This document shows positions 26,110 through 34,849 of a stretch of DNA of 64,000 nt, piece after piece (within the stretch, counting starts at the first letter, position 1; the number at the start of each line of letters is the position of its first letter). A program made the position numbers and the translations under genes. Under the pieces are notes generated by a model. The model did not search any database and had not been told where the DNA came from. It saw only the letters and a list, made by a program, of their open reading frames with translations. The stretch spans positions 1-64,000 of the forward strand of contig SVDM01000004.1 of NCBI GenBank assembly GCA_015058015.1, given 5' to 3'. Source of the DNA: Lachnospiraceae bacterium (GTDB taxonomy: Bacteria > Bacillota > Clostridia > Lachnospirales > Lachnospiraceae).

Positions 26110-26637
26110 ATGGAAAAAGGATTAATTCACATTTATACCGGTAACGGAAAGGGCAAGACCACATGTTGCGTTGGACTTACGGTTCGATGCGCGGGATTCG
26201 GTGGAAAGGTGCTCTTTACCCAGTTTTTAAAGGACAATAAGTCCAGTGAGCTTAATATTCTTAAAGAGCTTGAGAATGTACATGTTCTTCTGTGTGATAC
26301 TCCTCTTGGTTTTACCTTTAAGATGAATGATGAGCAAAAGGCAGAGGTTAGGAAGATCTGCGATGCACATTTTAAGAAGGTGACGGAAGCTGCCATAGCA
26401 GAGAATGTAGACCTTCTTGTTATGGATGAGATGATGGCTACATACAATCACGGCTTTATTGATAAGGAGGCGGTTGTTAACTTCTTAAAGAACAAGCCGG
26501 AGACCATGGAAGTTGTTATGACGGGCAGAGATGCTCCCGATGAGCTTATAGCCCTTGCTAATTATGTGTCCAGAATCGATAAGGTAAAGCATCCTTATGA
26601 TGAGGGTATTCATGCCCGAAAAGGAATTGAAAAATAG
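26110..26637 (+). CDS. cobA: Cob(I)yrinic acid a,c-diamide adenosyltransferase CobA/BtuR
   Basis: A 175-residue P-loop enzyme transferring the adenosyl group of ATP to cob(I)alamin, cobinamide or cobyrinic acid. P-loop GNGKGKTT (residues 11-18), then RCAGFGGKVLFTQFLK and LVMDEMMATYNHGF, are diagnostic of the CobA (not PduO or EutT) class. Start ATG has AGAGGGAGG upstream. It is the second gene after cobD. Confidence 0.95.
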   Translation: MEKGLIHIYTGNGKGKTTCCVGLTVRCAGFGGKVLFTQFLKDNKSSELNILKELENVHVLLCDTPLGFTFKMNDEQKAEVRKICDAHFKKVTEAAIAENVDLLVMDEMMATYNHGFIDKEAVVNFLKNKPETMEVVMTGRDAPDELIALANYVSRIDKVKHPYDEGIHARKGIEK

Positions 26638-26715
26638 AAAATTACATTAAATAAAAGATAAAAACGGCGAAATTTCTATAATTGTATAAAATTTTTGAAA
26701 AATTTAGCAAATAGA

Positions 26716-26744
26716 TTGTAAAATACCCCGCTATATAATATAAT
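26716..26744 (+). promoter_or_regulatory. Promoter of histidine kinase operon
   Basis: -35 TTGTAA (26716-26721), 17 bp, -10 TATAAT (26739-26744), in a very AT-rich gap. No terminator with a clear stem is seen after cobA. Confidence 0.75.
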
Positions 26745-26793
26745 AACTCATATATGTTCTACTGTGGATTGGTGTGTTGACAGGTGAAGTAAT

Positions 26794-29658
26794 ATGCTTA
26801 CTATTGCAGTTTCAGTTCAGGTAGCCGGACTTGTGGCTATTATGATTATCATACATTTTCTAATCCGTGCCAAAGAGTCTTTCGAAAGAAAGATTATGAT
26901 TGTAACATGTATATGTGCTTTCGTTATGAATGCGGGGTACTTATCGGAACTGATTTCTCCAACCTTGGAAGCGTGTCTGGCATCCATTAAGATGGAGTAT
27001 TTCGGCGCTACATGGGTCAATTACTCTTTGATGATTTTCGTGTACCGTTTCTGCAATAAGAAGCATAACAAGATTTGGTTGCAGATCCTTTCGGTGGCTG
27101 AAACAGCAGATGTTATAGCAGTATTAACCAACGACCTGCATCACACATTATACAATAAAGCAGAGTACGTCTTAGAGCCTGTATTCCCTCATGTTGTGCT
27201 GGAATACGGACCCTTATTCTACATACATTTGGGTCTTCTTATTATAGTTGTTATAATGTCCATGAGCGCTATTATCGGATTCTACAGGAATTCCAAGAAG
27301 ACCAATACCAACCTTAAGAAGATGTGGATGTTAAAATTCGTGGCAGTAGCTCCCTTTGTTCCCTTCGCGGGCATGGCGATGTACTCGTTAAAGATTCTTA
27401 AGGTATTTGATATAGCACCTATTCTTACCCTGGTGTCTTCCGCATCCATAATAGTTATTATGTTGCGGAACAATATATTCGACTTATCCGATACCGCCAG
27501 GTCAGAGGTTATTCAAAACATGGACGACGCCATAATAGTCCTGGATGAATTCTTCAACCTTCAGGAATGTAATGATGCAGCCAAGGCCATCTTTCCGGAT
27601 ATAGAAGATGTGCCGGAGGGCGGCAAGATATCTATGGCAAGAAGCGTTCCTTTGGAGCTTTTTATGGATTCCGAGATGGCAGAGACTACCTTGGAACGTA
27701 ACGGCAAGTATCTTGTAAGCCATGTTAAGACCTTAAGGGATGAGGACGGCAATATCGGCGGATATCTGGGAGTTTTCGTGGATGAGACCACAGCCCATGA
27801 AGACATGGACCAGATTATGGATATGAATAAGCGTATTACGGCGGCCAATAAGGTTAAGGATGATTTCCTTGCCAATATGTCTCATGAGATCAGAACCCCC
27901 ATGAATGCCATAATCGGTATGAGTGAACTGATCTTAGAGGAGTCCGTAGGACGTAAATCTTATGATTTTGCCTGTGATATTAAGGTGGCATCCCAAAGCT
28001 TGCTTGCAATTGTGGATGATATCTTCGATATCACCAGGATGGAATCGGGAAGAATCGATCTTAAAGAGGTTGATTACTATATAGAGCCTATGTTGCTGGA
28101 ACTGTGCAATACAACCAGCGCTCAGGCGGATAAGAAGGGACTTATATTTAAGCGTTACATTGACGAATCCCTTCCTTACAAGCTTCACGGTGATATAAAC
28201 CGTGTTAGGCAGATATTTACTAACCTGCTTAGTAATGCAGTAAAGTATACTAACAGGGGTTATGTTATGATGGATGTGTCTTTTGAGCCCGTAGGGGAGG
28301 ATTCCATCAAGCTTATCGTGGCAGTGGAAGACACAGGAATAGGCCTTCGTCCCGTTGATGTGGACAGGATATTCCAGAACTTTACCCAGATTGACAGTGA
28401 TAAGAACAGAGAGGCACAGGGTTTAGGCCTGGGACTCTCCATTTCCAGGAAGCTTGCCCATGCTATGTCGGGTGATGTGTCTGTAGTCAGTGAATATGGA
28501 AAGGGCTCTGTATTTACGGCCACCATTATTCAAAAGGTGGTGGAAGATGCTACCATCAGTGAGAAGCCCAAGGATGCGGAGACCGAAGAAAAACACGGCA
28601 GGTTTACCGCTGAGAAGGCCAAAGTTCTTATTGTTGATGATAACAAGGTTAATATCAAGGTTGTAAAAGGACTCCTTAAACCCTATAAAGTCAAAGTTGA
28701 CGAGGCCATGAGCGGCTTCGAGGCCATTGAAATACTTAGTAAGAAGACTTATGATATTGTATTCATGGACCACATGATGCCGGAGATGGATGGAGTGGAA
28801 ACTGTAAGGCGCATCAGGGAAAGCGGTAACGACGTAACCATCATAGCCCTTACAGCCAATACCCATAAGGGAATTGAAGAGGTGTATCTTGAAAGAGATT
28901 TTCAGGATGTTCTCTTTAAACCGGTTCAACTAACCCTGCTGTCAGAGGTCCTTGACAGATGGATTCCGGATGAACTAAAGACCCCCATAGAAGAGGTGGA
29001 AGAAAAGGGACAGGATGCAGCACCGACCGTTTCCCCATTGGAGAGCATACGAACCAGATATGTGGATATAAAAGAGGGATTTGCCAAATCTCCAATCGGC
29101 ATGGAAGGTTACTTGAGTATCTTAGATATTTACTACAAAGACGGCTGTGAGAAAAAGGATTATATAAAACAGCTGGCGGATAAGAATGATTTTGATAATT
29201 ACACTATAGAAGTACATGGACTAAAGAGTGCTTCCTACAATATAGGCGCCATGGAAATAGGCGATAGGGCCAAAGAACATGAGATGGCCGGTAAGGAAGG
29301 CAGACATGACTTTATCCGGGCCAACGTGGATGAACTGATAGAACTTTATTCCGATGTACTAGACGAGATACAAAGGATTCTTGAAGAATGTAATTTCTAT
29401 GAAAAGGATAAGGGGCGTAAGGCCATTCCCATAACGGAGGAAGAAGTCCTTCTTATGGCAAAGGATATCCTTTCAAGCGTTCAGAATTTCAAGTCTAAGG
29501 AAGCCAGGGAGAAGACGGCGACACTGCTGAATTTTGATATTCCGGGAAGTGTGGCGGAAGACTTGGAAGAAGTGGCACATTTGTTGAAGATGTATGATGA
29601 CGAGAATGCCGAGGATCTCCTCGGAAAAATAATCGATCATCTGCAGAAAGGCGGTTAG
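26794..29658 (+). CDS. Hybrid histidine kinase (7TM-PAS-HisKA-HATPase-REC-HPt)
   Basis: A 954-residue membrane sensor. Residues 1-230 carry about seven hydrophobic segments (7TM histidine-kinase N-terminal type). Then come a PAS-like region and HisKA with phospho-His364 (NMSHEIRTPMNAI). The ATPase has DTGIGL and GLGLGLSISRKLA, the receiver has phospho-Asp659 (VFMDHMMPEMDG), and the HPt domain has His808 (VHGLKSASYNIGA). A full phosphorelay is thus in one protein. The last ~70 residues (882-954) form a helical segment that recurs twice in the next gene product. Start ATG follows AGGTGA. It overlaps no gene and is 3 bp from the response regulator. Confidence 0.92.
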   Translation: MLTIAVSVQVAGLVAIMIIIHFLIRAKESFERKIMIVTCICAFVMNAGYLSELISPTLEACLASIKMEYFGATWVNYSLMIFVYRFCNKKHNKIWLQILSVAETADVIAVLTNDLHHTLYNKAEYVLEPVFPHVVLEYGPLFYIHLGLLIIVVIMSMSAIIGFYRNSKKTNTNLKKMWMLKFVAVAPFVPFAGMAMYSLKILKVFDIAPILTLVSSASIIVIMLRNNIFDLSDTARSEVIQNMDDAIIVLDEFFNLQECNDAAKAIFPDIEDVPEGGKISMARSVPLELFMDSEMAETTLERNGKYLVSHVKTLRDEDGNIGGYLGVFVDETTAHEDMDQIMDMNKRITAANKVKDDFLANMSHEIRTPMNAIIGMSELILEESVGRKSYDFACDIKVASQSLLAIVDDIFDITRMESGRIDLKEVDYYIEPMLLELCNTTSAQADKKGLIFKRYIDESLPYKLHGDINRVRQIFTNLLSNAVKYTNRGYVMMDVSFEPVGEDSIKLIVAVEDTGIGLRPVDVDRIFQNFTQIDSDKNREAQGLGLGLSISRKLAHAMSGDVSVVSEYGKGSVFTATIIQKVVEDATISEKPKDAETEEKHGRFTAEKAKVLIVDDNKVNIKVVKGLLKPYKVKVDEAMSGFEAIEILSKKTYDIVFMDHMMPEMDGVETVRRIRESGNDVTIIALTANTHKGIEEVYLERDFQDVLFKPVQLTLLSEVLDRWIPDELKTPIEEVEEKGQDAAPTVSPLESIRTRYVDIKEGFAKSPIGMEGYLSILDIYYKDGCEKKDYIKQLADKNDFDNYTIEVHGLKSASYNIGAMEIGDRAKEHEMAGKEGRHDFIRANVDELIELYSDVLDEIQRILEECNFYEKDKGRKAIPITEEEVLLMAKDILSSVQNFKSKEAREKTATLLNFDIPGSVAEDLEEVAHLLKMYDDENAEDLLGKIIDHLQKGG

Positions 29659-29661
29659 TTT

Positions 29662-30540
29662 ATGGAGAAGATGAAGATTCTGGTTGTGGATGACAACACT
29701 GTAAACCTGGCCTTGGTTGAGCAGGAACTCCAGGATATATACGACGTTACCCCTGTAATATCGGGGCGCCGTGCCATCAATTTCCTATATCGAGAGAGGG
29801 TAGATTTAATCTTGTTGGATGTCCAGATGCCTATTATGGACGGTGTTGAAACTCTCAAAGAGATTAGACGTCTTGAAAACGGAGTAACGGTGCCGGTGGT
29901 ATTTCTTACCGCAAGAAAAGAAAAATCAGCGGTTTTGGCAGGTTCAAAACTGGGAATCATGGATTATATCTTAAAGCCTTTCGATGGAGATGATCTGATT
30001 AAGCGTATAGAGACTATCTTTAAGAAACTGGGCAAGATTCCTATTGAACAGGTGGAGTTGGTGGATTTTCTTAAGAAGATTGAGGACCATATCAATGCCG
30101 GCAATTACGACAGAGCCCATTCGGAGATTGATGGAATCCTAAGCTACAAGCTGGACAAGGAGATTCGTGAACGAATGGCTCATATAAAGGGAAAGGTAGA
30201 CTCCAAGGAGTATGGTTCCGCCCTTAGTATGTTGGACCGTGTTATTAAGTATATTAATGTTCACAATCAGGTGGGATTTGCGGAGGAAGAGCGTATCCCC
30301 ATTAATGAAGGAGAGATTAACGTTAAGCTCTTGTATCTGCTGGACGATCTGGAGAACTTTAAGATGCAGGAGGTTAATACCAAGCTTACCAACCTCTTAA
30401 AGTACGATATGCCTGAGTATATATATGAGACCCTTAAAGAGGCAAAGCAAAAAGTAGAAGACTTCGATGACGGAGCCGCTGAGGAAATGATTAAGCAGCT
30501 CTTAGAAGAAATGCGTAACCCACAAAAGCAGTTTAAGTAG
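29662..30540 (+). CDS. Response regulator with two C-terminal helical repeats
   Basis: A 292-residue protein. The receiver domain (1-122) has Asp10-Asp11, phospho-Asp53 (LLDVQMPIMDG) and the Lys in LKPF. No DNA-binding, enzymatic or GGDEF output follows. Instead residues about 133-197 and 223-285 are two copies of a ~65-residue helical module (LLKYDMPEYIYETLKEA in copy 2). This also matches the C-terminus of the upstream kinase (LLNFDIPGSVAEDLEEV). The pair probably forms a dedicated phosphorelay, with the shared module perhaps mediating docking. Output unknown. Confidence 0.88.
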   Translation: MEKMKILVVDDNTVNLALVEQELQDIYDVTPVISGRRAINFLYRERVDLILLDVQMPIMDGVETLKEIRRLENGVTVPVVFLTARKEKSAVLAGSKLGIMDYILKPFDGDDLIKRIETIFKKLGKIPIEQVELVDFLKKIEDHINAGNYDRAHSEIDGILSYKLDKEIRERMAHIKGKVDSKEYGSALSMLDRVIKYINVHNQVGFAEEERIPINEGEINVKLLYLLDDLENFKMQEVNTKLTNLLKYDMPEYIYETLKEAKQKVEDFDDGAAEEMIKQLLEEMRNPQKQFK

Positions 30541-30554
30541 AAAGTCGGTATAGA

Positions 30555-31193
30555 ATGATAGATGAAGTAAAAAAGATTCCAAAAAGAACACTGAACAGGC
30601 TGCCTATGTATCTAAGCTTCCTAAAAAGTATGGAGGATGGCAAAACACGTTATGCCACTTCTCCGGCAATAGCAAAAGCCTTGAAGCTTAATGAGGTTCA
30701 GGTAAGAAAGGATCTGGCATGCGTAAGCTCCAAAAGCGGCCGTCCGAAGATTGGTTTTGACCTTATGCAGCTTATTAGGGATATTGAATACACCTTAGGT
30801 TATGCAGAGGTTAACGAAGCCATTGTAGTAGGGGTAGGCAATTTGGGCAAGGCCCTCCTTACTTATCCCGGATTTGAGGAATGCGGTGTTAAGATTATTG
30901 CAGCCTTTGATCATGACCCCAATATGGTAGGAGAAGAGATTGGCGGAAAGAATGTATTTGCCCTTAATCGCCTTAGAACTCTTTGCGAGCGTATGAAGAT
31001 TCCCATTGGTATCATTGCGGTGCCGGAGGAATCCGCCCAGGAGATTTGCGATAGAATGGTTGAAAGCGGGATAAAGGCCATCTGGAACTTCGCCCCCATT
31101 CATCTGACGGTGCCTGATGATGTGGTGGTAAGGGATGAGAATTTGGCTGTATCCCTTAGTTTATTGGCAATACAATTAAAAGAAAAACAATAA
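30555..31193 (+). CDS. rex: Redox-sensing transcriptional repressor Rex
   Basis: A 212-residue repressor that binds DNA at low NADH and is released by NADH. The N-terminal winged helix contains TSPAIAKAL and QVRKDLA. The C-terminal Rossmann domain has VGVGNLGKAL and closes with a domain-swapped helix (SLLAIQLKEKQ). Length is normal. It lies 15 bp after the response regulator and is followed by a strong terminator. Targets are not visible with certainty; TTGTAA-like half sites occur in the following promoter region. Confidence 0.96.
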   Translation: MIDEVKKIPKRTLNRLPMYLSFLKSMEDGKTRYATSPAIAKALKLNEVQVRKDLACVSSKSGRPKIGFDLMQLIRDIEYTLGYAEVNEAIVVGVGNLGKALLTYPGFEECGVKIIAAFDHDPNMVGEEIGGKNVFALNRLRTLCERMKIPIGIIAVPEESAQEICDRMVESGIKAIWNFAPIHLTVPDDVVVRDENLAVSLSLLAIQLKEKQ

Positions 31194-31195
31194 GC

Positions 31196-31226
31196 AACCG
31201 GTGACATTTTGTCACCGGTTCTTTTT
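31196..31226 (+). terminator. Terminator after rex
   Basis: AACCGGTGACA (31196-31206) pairs perfectly with TGTCACCGGTT (31210-31220) around TTT, followed by CTTTTT. Confidence 0.93.
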
Positions 31227-31300
31227 ATGCATAAATTACAATTATTGGAAATACCTTAAGGGCGGTATTTGTAAATATGTGACAAAATTACAAATTGCTG

Positions 31301-31329
31301 TTTACAATTCTCGGGAAGGACTGTATAAT
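31301..31329 (+). promoter_or_regulatory. Promoter of the Tad pilus operon
   Basis: -35 TTTACA (31301-31306), 17 bp, -10 TATAAT (31324-31329). Immediately upstream, TTTGTAA (31268-31274) and TTACAAA (31288-31294) form an inverted pair, and TTGTAA-N5-TGACAA occurs at 31269-31285, possible regulator sites. The leader is about 25 nt. Confidence 0.8.
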
Positions 31330-31362
31330 TCAAATCAATCAAATATTAAAGAGGTGACATTG

Positions 31363-31902
31363 TTGCACATCATTGAAGTATCTATTCTGGTGTCAATCCT
31401 CTTGTGCGCGGCTATCATGGATATTAAGACCGACAGAGTTCCTAATCTGCTTATTATTGTCGGCTTCGGATTCACCCTGGGATTCAGGCTTTTGTCCTTT
31501 GATGTCACGCGAATCTCGGATTACTTCGCGGGAGCGTTGATACCATCTGCTGCATTCTTCATTTTCTTTATCTTCCGGATGTTCGGTGCCGGAGATATCA
31601 AGTTGCTATCCCTTACAGGAGCGGTTCTTGGTCTGAAGGCTGTAATGAATATTACTGTAATAGCTTTGTTCGTGGGAGCAATCTTTAGTGTCGTCAGAAT
31701 CATTCTAAACAGGAATCTGATTATTCGAATGCATTATCTTGCAGATTATTTCTTAGGTTTTATAAGAGACAGGGAGATAGGTCCCTATTATGTAAAAGAG
31801 GAAGGGAATGGAAATATGGTTCATTTTGCAGTCTGTATCCTTTTGGGATTATCAATTTACGGGGGGTGTCTGTTTGGGCAGGTCAACATTGGCATTATGT
31901 GA
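31363..31902 (+). CDS. Prepilin peptidase, A24 family (TadV/CpaA type)
   Basis: A 179-residue membrane aspartyl protease that cleaves the leader from Flp-type prepilins. The two catalytic Asp are in AAIMDIKTDRVPN and FGAGDIKLL. Five to six hydrophobic segments are seen. Start TTG at 31363 is chosen from GAGGTGA at 31351-31357 (TTG at 31360 is the alternative); longer in-frame starts lie upstream of the promoter and inside the rex terminator. First gene of the Tad operon. Its 3' end overlaps tadZ by 29 bp. Confidence 0.87.
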   Translation: MHIIEVSILVSILLCAAIMDIKTDRVPNLLIIVGFGFTLGFRLLSFDVTRISDYFAGALIPSAAFFIFFIFRMFGAGDIKLLSLTGAVLGLKAVMNITVIALFVGAIFSVVRIILNRNLIIRMHYLADYFLGFIRDREIGPYYVKEEGNGNMVHFAVCILLGLSIYGGCLFGQVNIGIM

Positions 31903-32890
31903 TTGGGAGAAACGTTTTGTCATGGGCTTTTTAGACCATTACATGGCGGGAGGGAATGATTATCCCGACATCAAAGTCTTCTCGGATGTTGAGACCTTAA
32001 AGGCATACGTAAATGAGAATTACATAGAGGTTCTCCTAATAGCCGACTCATTTATGAGTGATGAGGTAAGTGACTTGGATATCAACAAAATAATAATTCT
32101 TTCCGAAGGAAGTGTGCCCAGAAAGTATGCTGAATTCCCGGTTATATACAAGTACCAGAGTTCGGAGCGTATCATATCTGAGATTATGAATTATTATGCT
32201 GACAATGTAAAAGAGGATGTGGAATATCTCTGCTACAAGCAAAATATGCGGGTGATAGGGGTATATTCTCCTGTAAAGCGCATTGGAAAGACTTCTTTTG
32301 CATTGACCTTAGGCCAACTTTTGGGAGCTGATAAGAGGGTCTTGTACCTTAACATGGAAGAATACTCGGGCCTTACGGGAGTTCTTGGGGGAAGCTACAA
32401 GGGGGATTTGCTGGATGCCATTTTTTATCAAAGAAGGGATTCGGGAAACCTAAAGTACAAGCTGCAGGGCATGACCTGCAGACTTAATAACCTGGATTAT
32501 ATCTCACCGGCTATGTTCTCCGAAGAACTCAAAAATGTCAAAGGCTCCGAGTGGATTGAGTTTATTGAGAATATCAGGCAGCGTATGGATTACGACGTAC
32601 TGATTCTTGATATGGGAGATACGGTGTCCGGATTAACCTCACTGATGGAGAAGTGTTCCGTTATCTACATGCCACAAAAACATGACTTTTTCTCTCAGGG
32701 AAAGATTATGCAGTTTGAGGAATATATGAGGAACCTGTCTAAGGACTGGGTTACGGACAAGATAATTAAAATCGACTTACCGGAGATAGCTTGTGATCTA
32801 TCCGGCAAGGAATATTTGGAGTCTCTTCTTGAAGGTCCCTTTGTAAATCACATAAAGAGTCTGTGTATGGAGGAGATTGGTTGTGGCTGA
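31874..32890 (+). CDS. TadZ/CpaE-like pilus-localising ATPase
   Basis: A 338-residue MinD/ParA-fold protein thought to position the Tad machine at the membrane or pole. An atypical receiver-like N-terminal domain (about 1-120, STLALCDWE start) precedes a MinD-type domain. That domain has a deviant Walker A VKRIGKTSFA (the usual KGG is replaced by KRI), a VLILDMGDTVSG Walker-B-like strand, and SVIYMPQKHDFFSQGK. TTG at 31874 is preferred, with GGGGGGTG 6 bp upstream; ATG at 31919 would truncate the first strand. ATP hydrolysis is uncertain given the modified Walker A. Confidence 0.78.
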   Translation: MGRSTLALCDWEKRFVMGFLDHYMAGGNDYPDIKVFSDVETLKAYVNENYIEVLLIADSFMSDEVSDLDINKIIILSEGSVPRKYAEFPVIYKYQSSERIISEIMNYYADNVKEDVEYLCYKQNMRVIGVYSPVKRIGKTSFALTLGQLLGADKRVLYLNMEEYSGLTGVLGGSYKGDLLDAIFYQRRDSGNLKYKLQGMTCRLNNLDYISPAMFSEELKNVKGSEWIEFIENIRQRMDYDVLILDMGDTVSGLTSLMEKCSVIYMPQKHDFFSQGKIMQFEEYMRNLSKDWVTDKIIKIDLPEIACDLSGKEYLESLLEGPFVNHIKSLCMEEIGCG

Positions 32891-34100
32891 TAAGCTAAGA
32901 GAGTTGAAGGAAAGAGTCTTATCCGGGGTAGATATGACCGGAGATACCTCCGATGATTCCATGATGGAGATTATCCACACAGCTGTCAGCGAATACTGCC
33001 ATGAGAACTTCTTAAGCCTTGAGGAGCGAAACAGAATATGCGATGAGATTTTCAATGAGATGAGACAGCTTGATATATTGCAGGAACTCATTGATGATCC
33101 GGATATAACGGAGATTATGGTTAACGGTCCGGACAACATATTTGTGGAGCGGGGCGGGAAGATAAGCAGGTGGGCAAAGACCTTCTCCGGAGAAGAAAAA
33201 CTGGATAATATCATCCAGCAGATTGTGGGCTTTTGCAACAGGGTTGTAAACGAATCAAGTCCCATAGTTGACGCAAGACTTCCGGACGGTTCAAGGGTAA
33301 ATGTGGTGACTAAGCCCGTGGCCTTAAACGGCCCTATTCTTACCATCAGACGCTTTCCAAAGAAGAGGCTAACCATGGAGGATTTAATCCGCATGGGGGC
33401 TATAACGGATAAAGCGGCGAGATTTCTTGAGATTTTAGTTAAGGCAAAATACAACATCTTTATTAGTGGTGGAACCGGATCCGGTAAAACCACCTTTCTA
33501 AACATACTTTCAGACTACATCCCGGCTGATGAAAGAATTATTACTATTGAAGACTCTGCGGAGCTATCAGTCTCTGCTGTGCCCAATCTGGTGTCCTTAG
33601 AGACCAGGAATTCCAATGCCTCCGGTTGTGAGGCCATAGATATCAGGATGCTTATTAAAAGCGCCCTTCGAATGAGGCCTGACAGGATAATTGTAGGAGA
33701 AATAAGGGGCAGCGAGGCAATAGATATGCTGCAGGCTATGAATACGGGACATGACGGGTCTTTGTCCACGGGACATGCCAATTCTCCCGAGGATATGCTG
33801 TCTCGAATCGAGACGATGGTTCTTATGGGAATGGACTTACCTCTTGCAGCCATTGAAAGGCAGATTGCATCGGGAATCGATATTATGGTTCACTTGGGGC
33901 GCATGAGGGACAAGTCCAGGAAGGTCCTTGGGATTGAGGAGATAGCAGGAAGGGATGATGGGGGAATTATCCTGAGTACCCTATTTGCCTATGATGAAGA
34001 AAGGGGCCTTGAGGCTGTAAGCAGGCTTAAATATACGGAAAAGCTGCTAAGAGCCGGATTATTGGAGAAATACAATGAAGATAATAAAGATTTCGGATGA
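32883..34100 (+). CDS. tadA: Tad pilus assembly ATPase TadA/CpaF
   Basis: A 405-residue secretion ATPase powering Flp pilus extension. The N-terminal all-helical domain is followed by DITEIMVNGPDNIFVERGG and LTIRRFPKKRLTMEDL. The RecA core has Walker A SGGTGSGKTTFLN, the Asp box TIEDSAEL, Walker B RPDRIIVGEIRGSEAIDML, and the His box TGHDGSLSTGHAN. GTG at 32883 has GGAGGA 7 bp upstream; TTG at 32877 is too close. It overlaps tadZ by 8 bp and tadB by 26 bp. Confidence 0.93.
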   Translation: MADKLRELKERVLSGVDMTGDTSDDSMMEIIHTAVSEYCHENFLSLEERNRICDEIFNEMRQLDILQELIDDPDITEIMVNGPDNIFVERGGKISRWAKTFSGEEKLDNIIQQIVGFCNRVVNESSPIVDARLPDGSRVNVVTKPVALNGPILTIRRFPKKRLTMEDLIRMGAITDKAARFLEILVKAKYNIFISGGTGSGKTTFLNILSDYIPADERIITIEDSAELSVSAVPNLVSLETRNSNASGCEAIDIRMLIKSALRMRPDRIIVGEIRGSEAIDMLQAMNTGHDGSLSTGHANSPEDMLSRIETMVLMGMDLPLAAIERQIASGIDIMVHLGRMRDKSRKVLGIEEIAGRDDGGIILSTLFAYDEERGLEAVSRLKYTEKLLRAGLLEKYNEDNKDFG

Positions 34101-34845
34101 TTATAACCCGGACTATGGGATTTATTACTTTACCAAAAAAGAATTTGCCATATCAATTATCAAGTGTCTTATAAAGGTGTGGTTTATGGCTTATTGTTTC
34201 TATGAGTCTGTGTTTTTGTGCATCATAGCCTCGGGTGCATGCATCTTTGGCTTGCGGGATGCGACAGACAGGTTAAAGGATGTTCGAAAGGGACGATTCG
34301 CCCTTGGCTTTAAGGATGGTATCGGCTTTTTGGCGGGCGCTGTCAATGCCGGCTATTCGGTGGAAAACGGCTGGAGGGCAGCCACTGAGGAACTGATAAA
34401 GCTTCATGGGAGAGATTCGGATATTGCAAGGGAATTCGCCGGGATTTCTAAGAAACTGGATATGAATATACCCTTACGCAACCTCCTCTTTGATCTGGCG
34501 GAGAGAACGGGGATAGACGATATAGGAAGTTTTGCTGAGAGTTTTGCAGTGGCTAAAAAAAGCGGAGGAAACATGAGAATGATTATGACGTCCACAGCTA
34601 AAACCATAGGGGAGAAGGTTGAAGTGGCAGGGGACATAGAGACCATGCTAGCAGGCAAAAGGATGGAGTATAAGATTATGTCTGTTGTTCCACCTGGAAT
34701 AATTTGCTTTATTAATCTGTCATCCCCCGGCTTTTTAGGGGTTTTGTATCACAATCCCATTGGCATGATTATTATGACTCTTTGTCTGGGGGTATATCTT
34801 GCGGCCCTTAAAATGTCAAAGAAAATAATGAATATAGAGGTATAA
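34075..34845 (+). CDS. TadB-like inner-membrane platform protein
   Basis: A 256-residue protein of the type II secretion F domain family. There are two N-terminal membrane segments (about 30-65), a cytoplasmic helical domain with AGAVNAGYSVENGWRAA and GGNMRMIMTSTAKTI, and two C-terminal membrane segments. In Tad systems TadB and TadC form the platform on which TadA acts. The order tadZ-tadA-tadB-tadC is the usual one. ATG at 34075 follows TTGGAGAAAT. Confidence 0.85.
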   Translation: MKIIKISDDYNPDYGIYYFTKKEFAISIIKCLIKVWFMAYCFYESVFLCIIASGACIFGLRDATDRLKDVRKGRFALGFKDGIGFLAGAVNAGYSVENGWRAATEELIKLHGRDSDIAREFAGISKKLDMNIPLRNLLFDLAERTGIDDIGSFAESFAVAKKSGGNMRMIMTSTAKTIGEKVEVAGDIETMLAGKRMEYKIMSVVPPGIICFINLSSPGFLGVLYHNPIGMIIMTLCLGVYLAALKMSKKIMNIEV

Positions 34846-34849
34846 GTTG

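Noticed and set aside
31201-31362. N-terminal extension of the first prepilin peptidase
   Set aside because: It starts within the rex terminator and upstream of the mapped-by-eye promoter, and the GAGGTGA site supports TTG 31363.
34378-34392. GCCACTG, the core of the cobalamin riboswitch B12 box, in the tadB gene
   Set aside because: It lies inside a coding frame, codes for conserved residues, and none of the other riboswitch boxes surround it.
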